A stretch of 31,482 nucleotides of DNA from Zhenhengia yiwuensis (lineage in GTDB: Bacteria > Bacillota > Clostridia > Lachnospirales > Cellulosilyticaceae), in NCBI RefSeq assembly GCF_014384995.1, contig NZ_JACRSY010000036.1:1-31482 (forward strand). The letters run 5' to 3'. Of this stretch, positions 8,939 to 17,096 are shown piece after piece. Position 1 is the stretch's first letter. The number at the start of each line of letters is the position of its first letter. The notes beneath the pieces are model-generated. The model did not search any database. It saw only the letters and a program-made list of their open reading frames with translations, and had not been told where the DNA came from. Made by a program: the position numbers and the translations under genes.

Positions 8939-9550
8939 CTAGCCTCCAATTACTTCTTTTTCTTCTTTATATGTCACCAGTGTTCCGTCTGCATCTTGAC
9001 TAATCGCTGTAAATTCAGCATCAATTACTGTTTCATTCTCTGGGTCAAATGCAATCGTAAAACCATTTCTACTTGTACCCACAATAGTGAGCTTAATGTG
9101 TTTCCCTTTATCTGTTGTGTGTACAAAGTGAATAATATAGGACTTACCATCTGCGTGTTTCTTCCCACCAATTTTTACAATACGATAAGCGTTCTCTCGA
9201 GCAGGTTCTGTAACCCTAGCTGTTGCACATAATGCTTTCAACACTTTACCATTCCATGCAAGGATTCCTGATTTGAAAAGTACATTCTCTTTTGTTAGGA
9301 AGTTTTTAATAGTAACTCCCATATCATCTGTCACAACTTTCCACTCATTTGTGTACTCTAAACTTGCCCCTCCTTTTATATGTCCAATTTTATTTGCATC
9401 CACTTCAATTGCTGTGTCTTCTGGAACTTTCCCTGTAAACTCCATGATGTACAAGTCACCAGAACCAAGCTTTACATCGTCTTTATCTGTCATTGTGGTA
9501 CCAGAAAAGAACTGAAGCTGTAACGGCATTAATAGCTTTTTAGCTTTCAT
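8939..9550 (-). CDS. Major tail (tube) protein
   Basis: This 203-residue protein precedes the tail assembly chaperones and follows the neck genes, where siphophages encode the tail tube subunit. The body is beta-rich with a late ITVEF-like pattern (TVIDAEFTAISQDADG), fitting the tail tube fold. No separate sheath gene is present, which argues for a non-contractile tail. The N-terminus (MKAKKLLMPLQLQFF) resembles a short leader seen on structural proteins of Bacillota phages, and M20 (MTDKDDVKLG) could mark the functional core. AAGGAGGGTAAATAG precedes ATG 9550, supporting the longer start. Confidence 0.85.
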   Translation of the reverse strand: MKAKKLLMPLQLQFFSGTTMTDKDDVKLGSGDLYIMEFTGKVPEDTAIEVDANKIGHIKGGASLEYTNEWKVVTDDMGVTIKNFLTKENVLFKSGILAWNGKVLKALCATARVTEPARENAYRIVKIGGKKHADGKSYIIHFVHTTDKGKHIKLTIVGTSRNGFTIAFDPENETVIDAEFTAISQDADGTLVTYKEEKEVIGG

Positions 9551-9915
9551 CTATTTACCCTCCTTGTAATATTAAAGGTTGCCTTTTGATGATGTGTAGT
9601 CTGACTTGGCATTTTATTGCTTATGTAACCGCCACCATTTTGGACAACCTTAATGATTTTATTTGTTAATGGATTATCTCCTATAGTAATCAAAAGTCTT
9701 TTTACTTGCTCTATGATAGCCAAAGATTTATCTAAATCAAAAGCTATACATGTTATATTTAATGTATCTATGGCCTTAATCCCATTGTCTTGTATATTAT
9801 AAAAATCATATACAAGACATTCTTGTATAGAAGGCCTTTCACTTTCATGATAAATCTTAATGCCTAACCGCTTTAAGACTTCATCTTGAATAAGTATTGC
9901 AATTACTTCATCCAT
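9547..9915 (-). CDS. Putative tail terminator/completion protein
   Basis: This 122-residue protein lies between the HK97 gp10-like gene and the major tail protein, the usual place of the tail terminator (gpU/gp17-like). Predicted alternating helix and strand with a C-terminal beta segment (ATFNITRRVNR) fit that fold. Its ATG overlaps the 3' end of the preceding gene by 13 bases, and its stop overlaps the ATG of the tail protein by four bases, so the three genes are probably translated in coupled fashion. Assignment rests on gene order and size. Confidence 0.65.
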   Translation of the reverse strand: MDEVIAILIQDEVLKRLGIKIYHESERPSIQECLVYDFYNIQDNGIKAIDTLNITCIAFDLDKSLAIIEQVKRLLITIGDNPLTNKIIKVVQNGGGYISNKMPSQTTHHQKATFNITRRVNR

Positions 9916-10316
9916 TGTGAGCGTGCCCCCTCACCTAATATTTTTAATATTGTAGCTTGGTTAGCTCTAACAGCATTAAGAAGATATCTCTTGGGCTTAA
10001 CCCCTTTTGTTGAATGCCATTTACCCTCTGCATCTTTATAACGCCATGGCACTTCTTTTCTACCATTACCACCTATTGCATAAATCCCTGTCCCCTCATG
10101 TCTATAGGGGGCATACTCTAATGTATTGCCTATAGTTACTTGCATTTCATTACGTTTAACCACATGGGTGATATCTGCCCTTAATGTTCCATCATCAACT
10201 GGGCATTCTTTCTTGGCATCATTTTCAATCTTTTGACCTACACGATCTAACCCGAACCATATGGCATCTGGTAATTGATTTGCTTTAGCTCTCAATTTAT
10301 TTGCTATACTTCCCAT
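9903..10316 (-). CDS. HK97 gp10-like neck/tail component
   Basis: This 137-residue protein shows the HK97 gp10-like pattern: an N-terminal helix (LDRVGQKIENDAKKECPVD), then DGTLRADITH, then a beta hairpin ending in YAPYRHEGTG, and a C-terminal RYLLNAVRAN helix. Such proteins act in head-tail joining or tail completion. The ATG overlaps the preceding stop as TAATG, so translation is coupled. The C-terminus overlaps the next gene. Confidence 0.85.
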   Translation of the reverse strand: MGSIANKLRAKANQLPDAIWFGLDRVGQKIENDAKKECPVDDGTLRADITHVVKRNEMQVTIGNTLEYAPYRHEGTGIYAIGGNGRKEVPWRYKDAEGKWHSTKGVKPKRYLLNAVRANQATILKILGEGARSQWMK

Positions 10317-10618
10317 TACACAACCTCTTTCAAATAGACCTGTGCAAGCCTCCCCAGTTCATTAGGTGGCTTTTCTACTAGGTAAACCTTATTGTCTGCT
10401 GTCTTTAATCTCTGCCCTACTTTTAATCCTCTATGACGTGTAAGTCCCAAATGTGTAACTTCTGTATATGATAGGTCATTTTTAATGTTGGTGCCTGAAA
10501 TATGGTTAATCGCAATGCTTAATGTACCAATAAGACTTTCTTGGGCCTTACTCCCCCATTTACTCTTAGTTTCAATTTCCTCCCATATTTCACACCTTTG
10601 TATCTGCCGATTAATCAT
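10316..10618 (-). CDS. Head-tail stopper/adaptor (SPP1 gp16-like)
   Basis: I place the start at ATG 10618 (residue 1 of MINRQIQRCEIW), preceded by AAAGAGGTG at eight bases. The longer frame from GTG 10627 has no binding site. The 100-residue product is beta-rich (GLKVGQRLKTADNKVYLVEK) as expected of head-tail joining (stopper) proteins. It lies second after the capsid gene in the usual connector, stopper, gp10, terminator order and overlaps both neighbours. Assignment is by order, size and the KVGQR / YLVEK strand pattern. Confidence 0.75.
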   Translation of the reverse strand: MINRQIQRCEIWEEIETKSKWGSKAQESLIGTLSIAINHISGTNIKNDLSYTEVTHLGLTRHRGLKVGQRLKTADNKVYLVEKPPNELGRLAQVYLKEVV

Positions 10619-10925
10619 TAGAAACACCTCTTTTTAGCAGTCTGTGAGCGTATAGGTCACGTTTAATTTCATTAGGTATATCTTCTACATAGGTTTCAGA
10701 AACACCACTATAGGATTGAGATTTCAACCCCTCTGTGCCTTTACGGTTATAGAGTATAATGGCTAAATCTATTACTTGGTTTTGTAATTCTTTTTCTACA
10801 TAAGCTTTATCTCGCTTAGTAAAGTTCATTACTTTATTGATAGCCTTATCAATATACCTTTGTAATAATGGCTCCTGTGTCTCATCAGCACCAAGTTCTA
10901 ATTTTAATAGTTCAATTGTATCCAT
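10611..10925 (-). CDS. Head-tail connector protein (gp6/gp15-like)
   Basis: This 104-residue, mostly helical protein matches the short head-tail connector family: MDTIELLKLELGADETQEPL, then a conserved IDKAINKVMNFTKRD helix and AIILYNRKGTEGLKSQSYSGVSE. The latter is the typical Y-N-R-x-G-x-E-G-x-x-S-x-S-x-x-G-x-S-E/x signature of this family. It would form the ring beneath the portal. AAGGATGGTGAGAG precedes the ATG. Confidence 0.9.
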   Translation of the reverse strand: MDTIELLKLELGADETQEPLLQRYIDKAINKVMNFTKRDKAYVEKELQNQVIDLAIILYNRKGTEGLKSQSYSGVSETYVEDIPNEIKRDLYAHRLLKRGVSND

Positions 10926-10958
10926 TCTCTCACCATCCTTAAGAAAAAGGGGAAGGAA

Positions 10959-11081
10959 TTATTCCTCACCCTGCTGTTCTTTTTTATGTTTACGTTTTTT
11001 AGGCTTTTCAATCTCTTTTTCTTGCGTTACTTCTTGACCTAGTTGCTTTTCTTCTCGATTATGATACCTTCTTAACAACAT
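10959..11081 (-). CDS. Small Lys/Glu-rich protein between capsid and connector genes
   Basis: This 40-codon frame starts at ATG 11081 with AAGGAGGGATGAG upstream and ends with TAA at 10959. The product begins MLLRRYHNREEKQ and is highly charged and probably unfolded or helical (about half Lys, Arg, Glu). Short Lys-rich frames directly after the capsid gene are common in Bacillota siphophages. Function unknown. A dsDNA-contact or capsid-decoration role would be a guess. Its strong binding site and close fit between two structural genes make it a credible gene. Confidence 0.75.
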   Translation of the reverse strand: MLLRRYHNREEKQLGQEVTQEKEIEKPKKRKHKKEQQGEE

Positions 11082-11092
11082 CTCATCCCTCC

Positions 11093-11947
11093 TTACGCAT
11101 CAGCTTCTGCTTTGAATTGAGCAACAACTACTTTACTATCATTGGATAAATGAGCTGTGTAATGTTCATCTGCTGTGATAACAGTTGTTTTCTTAAGGAT
11201 ATCTCTATCGCTTTCTACAATAACATCACGCTTTTTGTAAATGGTTAATGCTGGTACATCTCCATCCACTTCTGCATTTGTTACTTTTACAATAGGACAT
11301 TCATACCAAGTAGAGTTTAATTTAACTTTTTTAGATGGGATAACTTGGCAACCTGCAATCTCTCCAATAACACCTGTCATAACCACATCTAAAGGATATT
11401 TATTTTTGTCTCTAAATTCTGGGTCAAGTCTTAATTGAGTAATTTGTTTTGGGTGTACAAACATTACTTTTTGTGCATAGTCTTCTTCTCCAAATACATC
11501 AACGGCTTTCACTACGCCTTCATATCCGATAATAGCTGCTTTTCCATCATATTTAGCTGTAGCACTATTAAGTGCATCATAGCAATCATTATCAATCTTA
11601 GCTGCAATAGAAATTTTAAGTTGCTTTTCTGCTTCTCCTACTGGGTCACCATAACCACTTAATGCAGCTTCATCTGTAATCTCAACACCTTTACCAGCTT
11701 TTTTTACAGTAGCAGTTGTTGTAGTAGCTGATAATACTACGGTATCCATTGCTACACCTTCTGCTACCACTTCTGCATCACCAATGTACGCATATTTAGG
11801 AACAGTAATTGTATTACCTGGTTGACCTACTAATGCGCTATCAATCTTTGCAAGTGGTGAAAACTTAATGGCTTTATCTAATCCTGCTGAAATCATATCT
11901 GCCATTACTTGTGGGTTTACTAAATTTGTTAATTTTGTTTGTGCCAT
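11093..11947 (-). CDS. Major capsid protein (HK97 fold, N4-gp56-like family)
   Basis: This 284-residue protein opens with MAQTKLTNLVNPQVMADMI, followed by VPKYAYIGDAEVVAEGV and VKKAGKGVEITDEAALSGYG, which are typical of the gp56-type phage major capsid family. A P-domain-like stretch (KVMFVHPKQITQLRLDPEF) and GVIGEIAGCQVIPSKKV follow, as in family members. It lies directly after the scaffold gene, with AAAAGGAGGGCC upstream. No capsid maturation protease is visible nearby, in keeping with use of a separate GP20-type scaffold. This is likely the most highly expressed structural gene here. Confidence 0.93.
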   Translation of the reverse strand: MAQTKLTNLVNPQVMADMISAGLDKAIKFSPLAKIDSALVGQPGNTITVPKYAYIGDAEVVAEGVAMDTVVLSATTTTATVKKAGKGVEITDEAALSGYGDPVGEAEKQLKISIAAKIDNDCYDALNSATAKYDGKAAIIGYEGVVKAVDVFGEEDYAQKVMFVHPKQITQLRLDPEFRDKNKYPLDVVMTGVIGEIAGCQVIPSKKVKLNSTWYECPIVKVTNAEVDGDVPALTIYKKRDVIVESDRDILKKTTVITADEHYTAHLSNDSKVVVAQFKAEADA

Positions 11948-11962
11948 ATTAAGGCCCTCCTT

Positions 11963-12538
11963 TTATTGTGTTAGTTGTTTATAAACTTCAGGTTGAGCGT
12001 TATAGAGTTCCACTCTCTCTGAATAACTCATTTTGTGGAATTGTTCTTTTGTAATACCTTTAGGTGCACCACCTGTATTAGTAGGTTTAAATCCACCTAT
12101 TTGTGGTGGTTGCTGCTCTTCTTCATCAAATAAGTAAGCATCACTTTCTTTGAGTGCTGTAAGCTGCTCTTCAAGTCCTGTAAATTTGTCACCTTCAAGC
12201 TTAACTTTGTCCATATCAAGAAGTGCTTTAAGTGCTTTTAAGTTCTTGGCCTTCGAACTTTTTAAAGCATCTTCCAATCTATAGTTAAAGTCTTTTTTAG
12301 CTGCTTCATCTTTAAGTTTTGCAATTTCTGTCTCATATTCAGTGACCTTATTCTGCAACTTCTCATTGTCTACATTATTTTTCTTTAAGTCAGTGATCGT
12401 TGCATGAGCTGTTTCAAGTTGAGCTTTAACATCTTCATAGTCAGCTTTAGCCTTCTCAACGTCTTTGCCGTTTTCGGCCATAATACTGTCTATAGCTTCT
12501 TTTTCAAGCCCTAAATCTTCTAAAAACTTTCTCTTCAT
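11963..12538 (-). CDS. Capsid scaffold protein (phage GP20 family)
   Basis: This 191-residue protein opens with MKRKFLEDLGLEKEAIDSIM, the hallmark of the phage minor structural GP20 (scaffold) family. Residues about 25-100 form a long coiled coil (VEKAKADYEDVKAQLETAHA onwards). A Pro/Gly-rich linker and a helical C-terminus (ITKEQFHKMSYSERVELYNA), which would bind capsid, follow. It is encoded directly before the capsid gene. CGTAGGAGGC lies just upstream of its ATG. It should be expelled during prohead maturation. Confidence 0.93.
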   Translation of the reverse strand: MKRKFLEDLGLEKEAIDSIMAENGKDVEKAKADYEDVKAQLETAHATITDLKKNNVDNEKLQNKVTEYETEIAKLKDEAAKKDFNYRLEDALKSSKAKNLKALKALLDMDKVKLEGDKFTGLEEQLTALKESDAYLFDEEEQQPPQIGGFKPTNTGGAPKGITKEQFHKMSYSERVELYNAQPEVYKQLTQ

Positions 12539-12587
12539 AATAGCCTCCTACGCTTTTTACGAGTATGCTCTCACGGATTTGTTATGT

Positions 12588-12615
12588 TAGGTTATTCTTT
12601 TACGCCTATAACCTA
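12588..12615. repeat. Perfect 8-bp inverted repeat upstream of scaffold gene
   Basis: TAGGTTAT (12588-12595) and ATAACCTA (12608-12615) are perfect inverted arms with a 12-nt spacer. They lie between the moron terminator and the scaffold start. The RNA could fold here, or the pair could be an operator for restarting capsid-gene transcription after the terminator. There is no T-run, so it is not itself a terminator. Confidence 0.5.
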
Positions 12616-12627
12616 TTAAAAGGCAAT

Positions 12628-12659
12628 AAAAAAAGCACTCCCACTTAGAGCGCTTTTTT
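12628..12659 (-). terminator. Intrinsic terminator directly after the moron gene
   Basis: On the minus strand AAAAAAGCgCTC pairs with GAGtGCTTTTTT around a short loop (one C/A mismatch), ending in seven T residues. It starts one base after the moron stop codon. Because it lies within the leftward late operon, upstream of scaffold and capsid, the late transcript must either partly read through it or be antiterminated, or the structural genes downstream must have another promoter. The stem is A/T symmetrical and could also act on the plus strand. Confidence 0.8.
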
Positions 12660-13403
12660 CTATATTTCATTCATGAAAAATTGTATAAACGACCTCCCAA
12701 ACTTACTTACCATCATTGAATCACTTCTATCTAATCTTTTAAAGCTTATTGAATTAATTTTTTCACCTTTCATGCTTTTTCTTATAATATCTTGTAGTAA
12801 GAGTATATTTTTATATAAATCATCTTCTTTTTCTGCTCTCTTACTAGTGAATAACCCAAGTCTTAATAATCGTTCACGCACTGCTTTGTATTGGTCATAG
12901 TCTATTTGAAACTCATTAAGTATATCTATATATGTTCTTTCCCTATCTACTGCATTTCTTTCATAGTAGAATTTTAATACACCTATATCAACCATTCTAA
13001 GTTCTTTTAATGTGTCATAATAAGTCAAGATAAAGTCTTCACTAGGATTTTTCATTCCTGCTATGTTTATAAATCCATTCGCTATATATTGTATCTTTTC
13101 TTCCTGAACCTCATCCAATGCGTAGTCACTGATAATACCAAAATAATACTCCTTAAATTTTATAAATTCATCTGGTTCAAGTTTAGTCAATCTTTCTTCT
13201 AGCACTAGTATCCTATTCTTAATTTGTAACATAAATTCTTCAAACATTCTCTCTTGTCGCTTTTGTTTATATGCCAACATACTACTCACCACTCCCGGAG
13301 CAACTGTACCTACAATGCCATCTAAAAATAGTGAACATGCTATTTCAGCCGCTGGTTCTTTTGTTGCATCAAATAAATCTTTTGCTTTTTCTTTTAAATT
13401 CAT
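12660..13403 (-). CDS. Unknown 247-residue protein; likely moron in head module
   Basis: I place the start at ATG 13403 (MNLKEKAKDLFD), eight bases after AAAGGAG; the frame also allows GTG 13412 but that overlaps the binding site. Residues about 20-45 (AEIACSLFLDGIVGTVAPGVVS) are hydrophobic and glycine-rich and could insert in a membrane. The rest is helical and charged, with a YALDEVQEEKIQYIANGFIN segment. I have seen this general plan (short hydrophobic helix plus helical body) in proteins of islands and prophages, but I do not know a function. It has its own terminator, a possible promoter, and no place in virion assembly, all typical of morons. Superinfection exclusion is a guess. Confidence 0.7.
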   Translation of the reverse strand: MNLKEKAKDLFDATKEPAAEIACSLFLDGIVGTVAPGVVSSMLAYKQKRQERMFEEFMLQIKNRILVLEERLTKLEPDEFIKFKEYYFGIISDYALDEVQEEKIQYIANGFINIAGMKNPSEDFILTYYDTLKELRMVDIGVLKFYYERNAVDRERTYIDILNEFQIDYDQYKAVRERLLRLGLFTSKRAEKEDDLYKNILLLQDIIRKSMKGEKINSISFKRLDRSDSMMVSKFGRSFIQFFMNEI

Positions 13404-13423
13404 TTCCATCACTCCTTTACGCT

Positions 13424-13452
13424 ATTTTAGCATAAAAGAATATTCAAAAAGC
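13424..13452 (-). promoter_or_regulatory. Possible extended -10 promoter of the moron
   Basis: On the minus strand TGCTAAAAT (13432-13424) is an extended -10 box. The -35 region (GCTTTT at 17 bp) is poor. A start about seven bases downstream would leave a leader of only about 14 nt containing the ribosome binding site. Plausible because the gene also carries its own terminator, but weak. Confidence 0.35.
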
Positions 13453-13458
13453 CCCCTA

Positions 13459-13755
13459 TTAAGAGTGCTTAATTTCAAGATTATTATCTTTAAGAAATGT
13501 ATAGATTGCTTTTGCTAAGCGTGTTACAGTTTCTTCTCCAAGTTCTAAACTGTACATATCTTCTATACCATGTAAAACTTCATGAATCAATGTTGCCTCT
13601 TGCTGTTCAGCATCATAAGCCTTATTGATATGAATTACTTTTTCATCATAAAAAATTTCCCCATAACATTCACCACTACCAGTCTTTAATGTTTGTTGAG
13701 GCTCTAAAAGTTTTATCTCATATTCTTTCCATCCTATTTTCACTTTTTCTACCAA
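13459..13755 (-). CDS. Small HExxH metallopeptidase-like protein
   Basis: The best start is TTG 13755 (MVEKVKIGWKEYEIK), five to seven bases after GGAGGGG. The longer in-frame stretch to 13830 overlaps the MuF gene and has no binding site. The 98-residue product carries ATLIHEVLHGIED, the HExxH zinc-protease signature with a following acidic helix (LGEETVTRLAKAIYTFL) that may give a third ligand. It lies between the MuF gene and the moron. Small HExxH proteins of ImmA/SprT-like type are frequent in Bacillota phages. Its substrate is unknown; a role in head assembly would be speculation. Confidence 0.75.
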   Translation of the reverse strand: MVEKVKIGWKEYEIKLLEPQQTLKTGSGECYGEIFYDEKVIHINKAYDAEQQEATLIHEVLHGIEDMYSLELGEETVTRLAKAIYTFLKDNNLEIKHS

Positions 13756-13793
13756 GATTTCCCCTCCATTTCTCGTTTTCATTTCTAATACAT

Positions 13794-14564
13794 TTAAATA
13801 TCTAAAATCGGGATACAAGTACATCTGCACCGTGGATGAAAAGGTGGTATATCATAGCTATCAATACTTATAATTTCTCCACTTTTACCACTACAAATAT
13901 CACACGTTCTTTCATCTTCTGCTACTAGAATTTCTAGTTCTTTATAACCACTATCTTTATAGCGTTGTGTAAGTCCTGCATTAAGTGTATGCATAAGCTC
14001 TGTACGAACTACTCTATCCGCCTCATTAAAACCTACTTGCATTTTATTCCTAACAGTTTTTACAAGGTCATCTTTCGATTTCCCTAAGACAATAGTGTCT
14101 GTAATGCCTTTTTTTAGTATCCCAGACAACTTATTTTTATTATCCCATACAGTAGATATAAAATGTTTAGAACTCCATGGTCTTGCTATAATCTGCTTTA
14201 CTGCCACTTCATCTATTAATCCAAAACTTACATGAGGTAGAGGGACATCTTTGTAAATATTCCTAAGTGCTTCTTCTAGGTTATAATTAAGAATATCAAC
14301 TTCTTTTATCCCCACCTTTGCAAGTTCAATATTGAGCCTTTCTACAAGTTGCTTATATCTTGCATAAGTCCATATCTCACTTCTAGAAAGCTGCTCATCG
14401 AGCATCTTATAATAAAGCCCTTCAACTTCTTTCTGTATCTTTTTTGATGCGTCCTTATAAATTTGCTCTATCTGTTTTTGCATCTTATCATTGGATAAAT
14501 CAAATTGTCGCTGGGCTATTTCATCTATTCTTTTCTTCCAATAATCCTTATTCTTCTTTGTCAT
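13794..14564 (-). CDS. MuF-like minor head protein (SPP1 gp7 family)
   Basis: The 256-residue protein has a helical N-terminal half and a C-terminal MuF-type domain: RVVRTELMHTLNAGLTQRY, then DERTCDICSGKSGEI and PPFHPRCRC. The two CxxC/CxC pairs and the histidine are the usual zinc-type ligands. Family members sit inside the head near the portal and are ejected with DNA. The start overlaps the portal stop by 17 bases. At 256 residues it is a bare head-morphogenesis form, without the C-terminal toxin domain seen in some MuF proteins. Confidence 0.92.
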   Translation of the reverse strand: MTKKNKDYWKKRIDEIAQRQFDLSNDKMQKQIEQIYKDASKKIQKEVEGLYYKMLDEQLSRSEIWTYARYKQLVERLNIELAKVGIKEVDILNYNLEEALRNIYKDVPLPHVSFGLIDEVAVKQIIARPWSSKHFISTVWDNKNKLSGILKKGITDTIVLGKSKDDLVKTVRNKMQVGFNEADRVVRTELMHTLNAGLTQRYKDSGYKELEILVAEDERTCDICSGKSGEIISIDSYDIPPFHPRCRCTCIPILDI

Positions 14565-15891
14565 GATTATCAGCGAGCTCCTTTAGTAACTTAGCGTATT
14601 TTTCAGGATTAATAGCTTCATCTTGTTTTATACGTTCAAGTTCTTCTTCCAAAGACTTAGCATAAGGATGTCTTTCGATAATACTTCTGCTAGAGACAAC
14701 GCCTACTGAGTTCTTACAGTTATTCACAATGTCCGTCTCATTCATCGTAATATCACGGTTACATTCAAGTGTTATAGGTTTATCTGTAACAGTTTTCCTA
14801 AGTAATTTTAAGTACTCATTAATGAAATACATTAAGTTCTTAAAGTAATTCTTAAGCTCTACCTCTAATTTATTACACTTAAGGTCTAGTCCACTATAAA
14901 GCGTTTTCAATGCAACCCCTGAAGGTGCATTACCACCTAACATTTTGTTGCGGTCTACACTGCGCCCATACAAGTTAATATCATCTTTCAGTGTGTTATT
15001 ATGACTTTCATTAGCTGTAGTATCTATTGTAGGTGTTTTAAATTCTACTGACCCATCACTTTCTATTTCAATCATTCTTCTTTTTAACATGTCTTCAAGT
15101 GTTTTTGTATTTTCTGGATTCCCTGCATAACCCACTAATACAACAAAGAAGTTCTTGAAATCCTCTAGTAAATCATCTAATCTTTTACGATTACAAGCGT
15201 ATGCATCTATAAGTTCCTTGACATATTTTAAGTCTGGTATTTCTCTATTATTATTTTTGCAATACACAAAAGGCACTTTACCGAATGAATACTGTTCTCC
15301 ATCCATAGTAAAATGCCCAAACTCTTGACTATCTGGTAGAGATAAATACTTTTCTGAATCAAGAATTAACTTACCATTTTCCAAAATATAAAAGTATGTT
15401 GCCTGATGATCATAAACTTCAACTTTTGTAATCTTTTCCTTATTTTTTCCCTTATACTCTTCAATCTCATAAATCCTAACAACCCATTTTAAAGCTGTAT
15501 GGGAATCATCTACCCATACTGGACAAATTTGCTCTGATTTATGTAAAAAGAATTTCATTCGCCCTTCTTCATTAAAATAAACTTGAGACCATGCTATACC
15601 CTTGTTCGCTGCTTCTGTAGTAAGTAATTGGAGTTTATATAAATAATTATCCCCAAGAACATTTTTCACTTCTTCAAGGTACTGCTCATCATCACAGCTA
15701 ATAGTAACCTCTTGTCCCAATAAGTACTGGACTTTTTCATCAACTAGATTGTACATAAAAGCATGTGGCATTTCTGTATCTTCTGGTTCATTATCATAAT
15801 ACTGCTGACCTTGAAACATTAGTTTTCGTTGTTTACTTGCCAAGAACTCTCTTATGTATTCTTCTATGATAAATAAATCTTGACTATCCAT
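14548..15891 (-). CDS. Portal protein (SPP1 gp6 family)
   Basis: A 447-residue protein encoded directly after the large terminase. Features include the N-terminal EEYIREFLASKQRKLMFQGQ, QYYDNEPEDTEMPHAFMYNL, a VPFVYCKNNNREIPDLKYVK strand-helix segment, the GNAPSGVALKTLYSGLDLKC stem region and a basic C-terminal helix, all typical of SPP1 gp6-type portals. It would form the dodecameric DNA channel at one vertex. The ATG follows AAGGAGGGATA, and the C-terminus overlaps the MuF gene. Confidence 0.93.
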   Translation of the reverse strand: MDSQDLFIIEEYIREFLASKQRKLMFQGQQYYDNEPEDTEMPHAFMYNLVDEKVQYLLGQEVTISCDDEQYLEEVKNVLGDNYLYKLQLLTTEAANKGIAWSQVYFNEEGRMKFFLHKSEQICPVWVDDSHTALKWVVRIYEIEEYKGKNKEKITKVEVYDHQATYFYILENGKLILDSEKYLSLPDSQEFGHFTMDGEQYSFGKVPFVYCKNNNREIPDLKYVKELIDAYACNRKRLDDLLEDFKNFFVVLVGYAGNPENTKTLEDMLKRRMIEIESDGSVEFKTPTIDTTANESHNNTLKDDINLYGRSVDRNKMLGGNAPSGVALKTLYSGLDLKCNKLEVELKNYFKNLMYFINEYLKLLRKTVTDKPITLECNRDITMNETDIVNNCKNSVGVVSSRSIIERHPYAKSLEEELERIKQDEAINPEKYAKLLKELADNHDKEE

Positions 15892-15902
15892 ATTATCCCT
15901 CC

Positions 15903-17096
15903 TTATTTAAATTTAAAGTTGCTTCCTTTTGATTTCGAGTAAATGGCATATCTAATACTATCTAGTACGTCATCCCATAGCTTCACAGGCTCTCCACTAT
16001 GTTCGTTCCATACATACATAAATATTTCTTCTTTAAACCTCTTTACATCCTCTACAATATAGAACTTATCCTGTTTAAAGAGTTTCGCTACCACTTCTAT
16101 GCCACTAAGTACAGCCTTGTCTGCATTAATAGCCCATAGCCCCTCTCTTTTAAAACGTCTTACATGTTCAGGTCTTGCACTATCACAATAAAAAGGAATA
16201 CTTCCATAGTCTTTTTTAATCTTTAAGGCTTCTTCTACCCAAAAGTCTATTTCTTGATGCTGTTTAGCTATCTCTTTAATGAGATAATAAGTACCACTTG
16301 CTTCTCCAATAAGTACTATACTTCCATAATGCTCATATCCCCAGTCAACACCACAAAAATAAGATGTAATTTCCTTAGTTGGGATATCACATCTTCTAAT
16401 AAAGTGTTTATTCTGGTTAAAATCTTTGTACACAACTCCTTCACCAGATACCCATTGGCCTAAAATATCTCTATCATAGAACATGCCTGATGGCGTTGAG
16501 AGTTTAATACTTTCTATGTATTCACAACTTAAGAATACATTGTCATCTAAAGTGAAATTAAACGCTTTTATATTCAACTGCCCATCCTCTAATCGCTGAC
16601 CCGTTTTATCTATATAGTCAACTTTTACTGTATGCATGGGGTTCTCTGGATTGGTATCCATAATTATTCTTGCTCCTGGATAAGAACATCTTGAAATGAC
16701 TTCTTTAACAAATGTATCATGGAGCGCTGTTGCCTCATTCAGAAAAGCGCCTGCTGCTGTAAAACCTCTAACTTTTTTCCATGCGTCTGCATTAGCGCCA
16801 TCAAAGCAATAAATTTTGTTTCCAAATATCTCAATGGCATTAGTCTTATCAAGCTTTAATTCTTTTCCTAAAATCTTCTCTAGATCATCAAGTACATTAC
16901 GTCTTATACTGGCCTGCGTACTACCACCAAGTATAAAAGACAACCCTTTCCCTTCAAACTTTGCTATGTGACTTAAGAATACATAGTCAAGTATAAAGGT
17001 CTTCCCTGACCTTTTAGCCCCTGAACATATCAAAATCTTTGGATTCTCCTTAGCAAAGCATCGAAATACTTCTATTTGTTTAGGTGTTAACTGCAT
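15903..17096 (-). CDS. terL: Terminase large subunit
   Basis: A 397-residue packaging motor of the PBSX/Terminase_3 type. Walker A is GAKRSGKT (residues 26-33), Walker B-like GAFLNEA (116-122) with E121 as catalytic base, and coupling motif MDTNPENP (146-153). The nuclease domain shows VDWGYEHYGS (D251), FYCDSARPE (D305) and WDDVLDSIRYA (D376 and D379), the expected acidic residues. All key motifs are intact. The ATG overlaps the small subunit gene by 17 bases. Confidence 0.97.
   Translation of the reverse strand: MQLTPKQIEVFRCFAKENPKILICSGAKRSGKTFILDYVFLSHIAKFEGKGLSFILGGSTQASIRRNVLDDLEKILGKELKLDKTNAIEIFGNKIYCFDGANADAWKKVRGFTAAGAFLNEATALHDTFVKEVISRCSYPGARIIMDTNPENPMHTVKVDYIDKTGQRLEDGQLNIKAFNFTLDDNVFLSCEYIESIKLSTPSGMFYDRDILGQWVSGEGVVYKDFNQNKHFIRRCDIPTKEITSYFCGVDWGYEHYGSIVLIGEASGTYYLIKEIAKQHQEIDFWVEEALKIKKDYGSIPFYCDSARPEHVRRFKREGLWAINADKAVLSGIEVVAKLFKQDKFYIVEDVKRFKEEIFMYVWNEHSGEPVKLWDDVLDSIRYAIYSKSKGSNFKFK

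Noticed and set aside
12660..13412. Head-assembly role for the 247-residue gene
   Set aside because: No family resemblance to known head proteins and it has its own terminator; treated as a moron instead.
13436..13462. Terminator after the HExxH gene (AAGC...GCTT)
   Set aside because: Stem has two mismatches within nine positions and only a modest T-run; could be real but is weaker than I would list.
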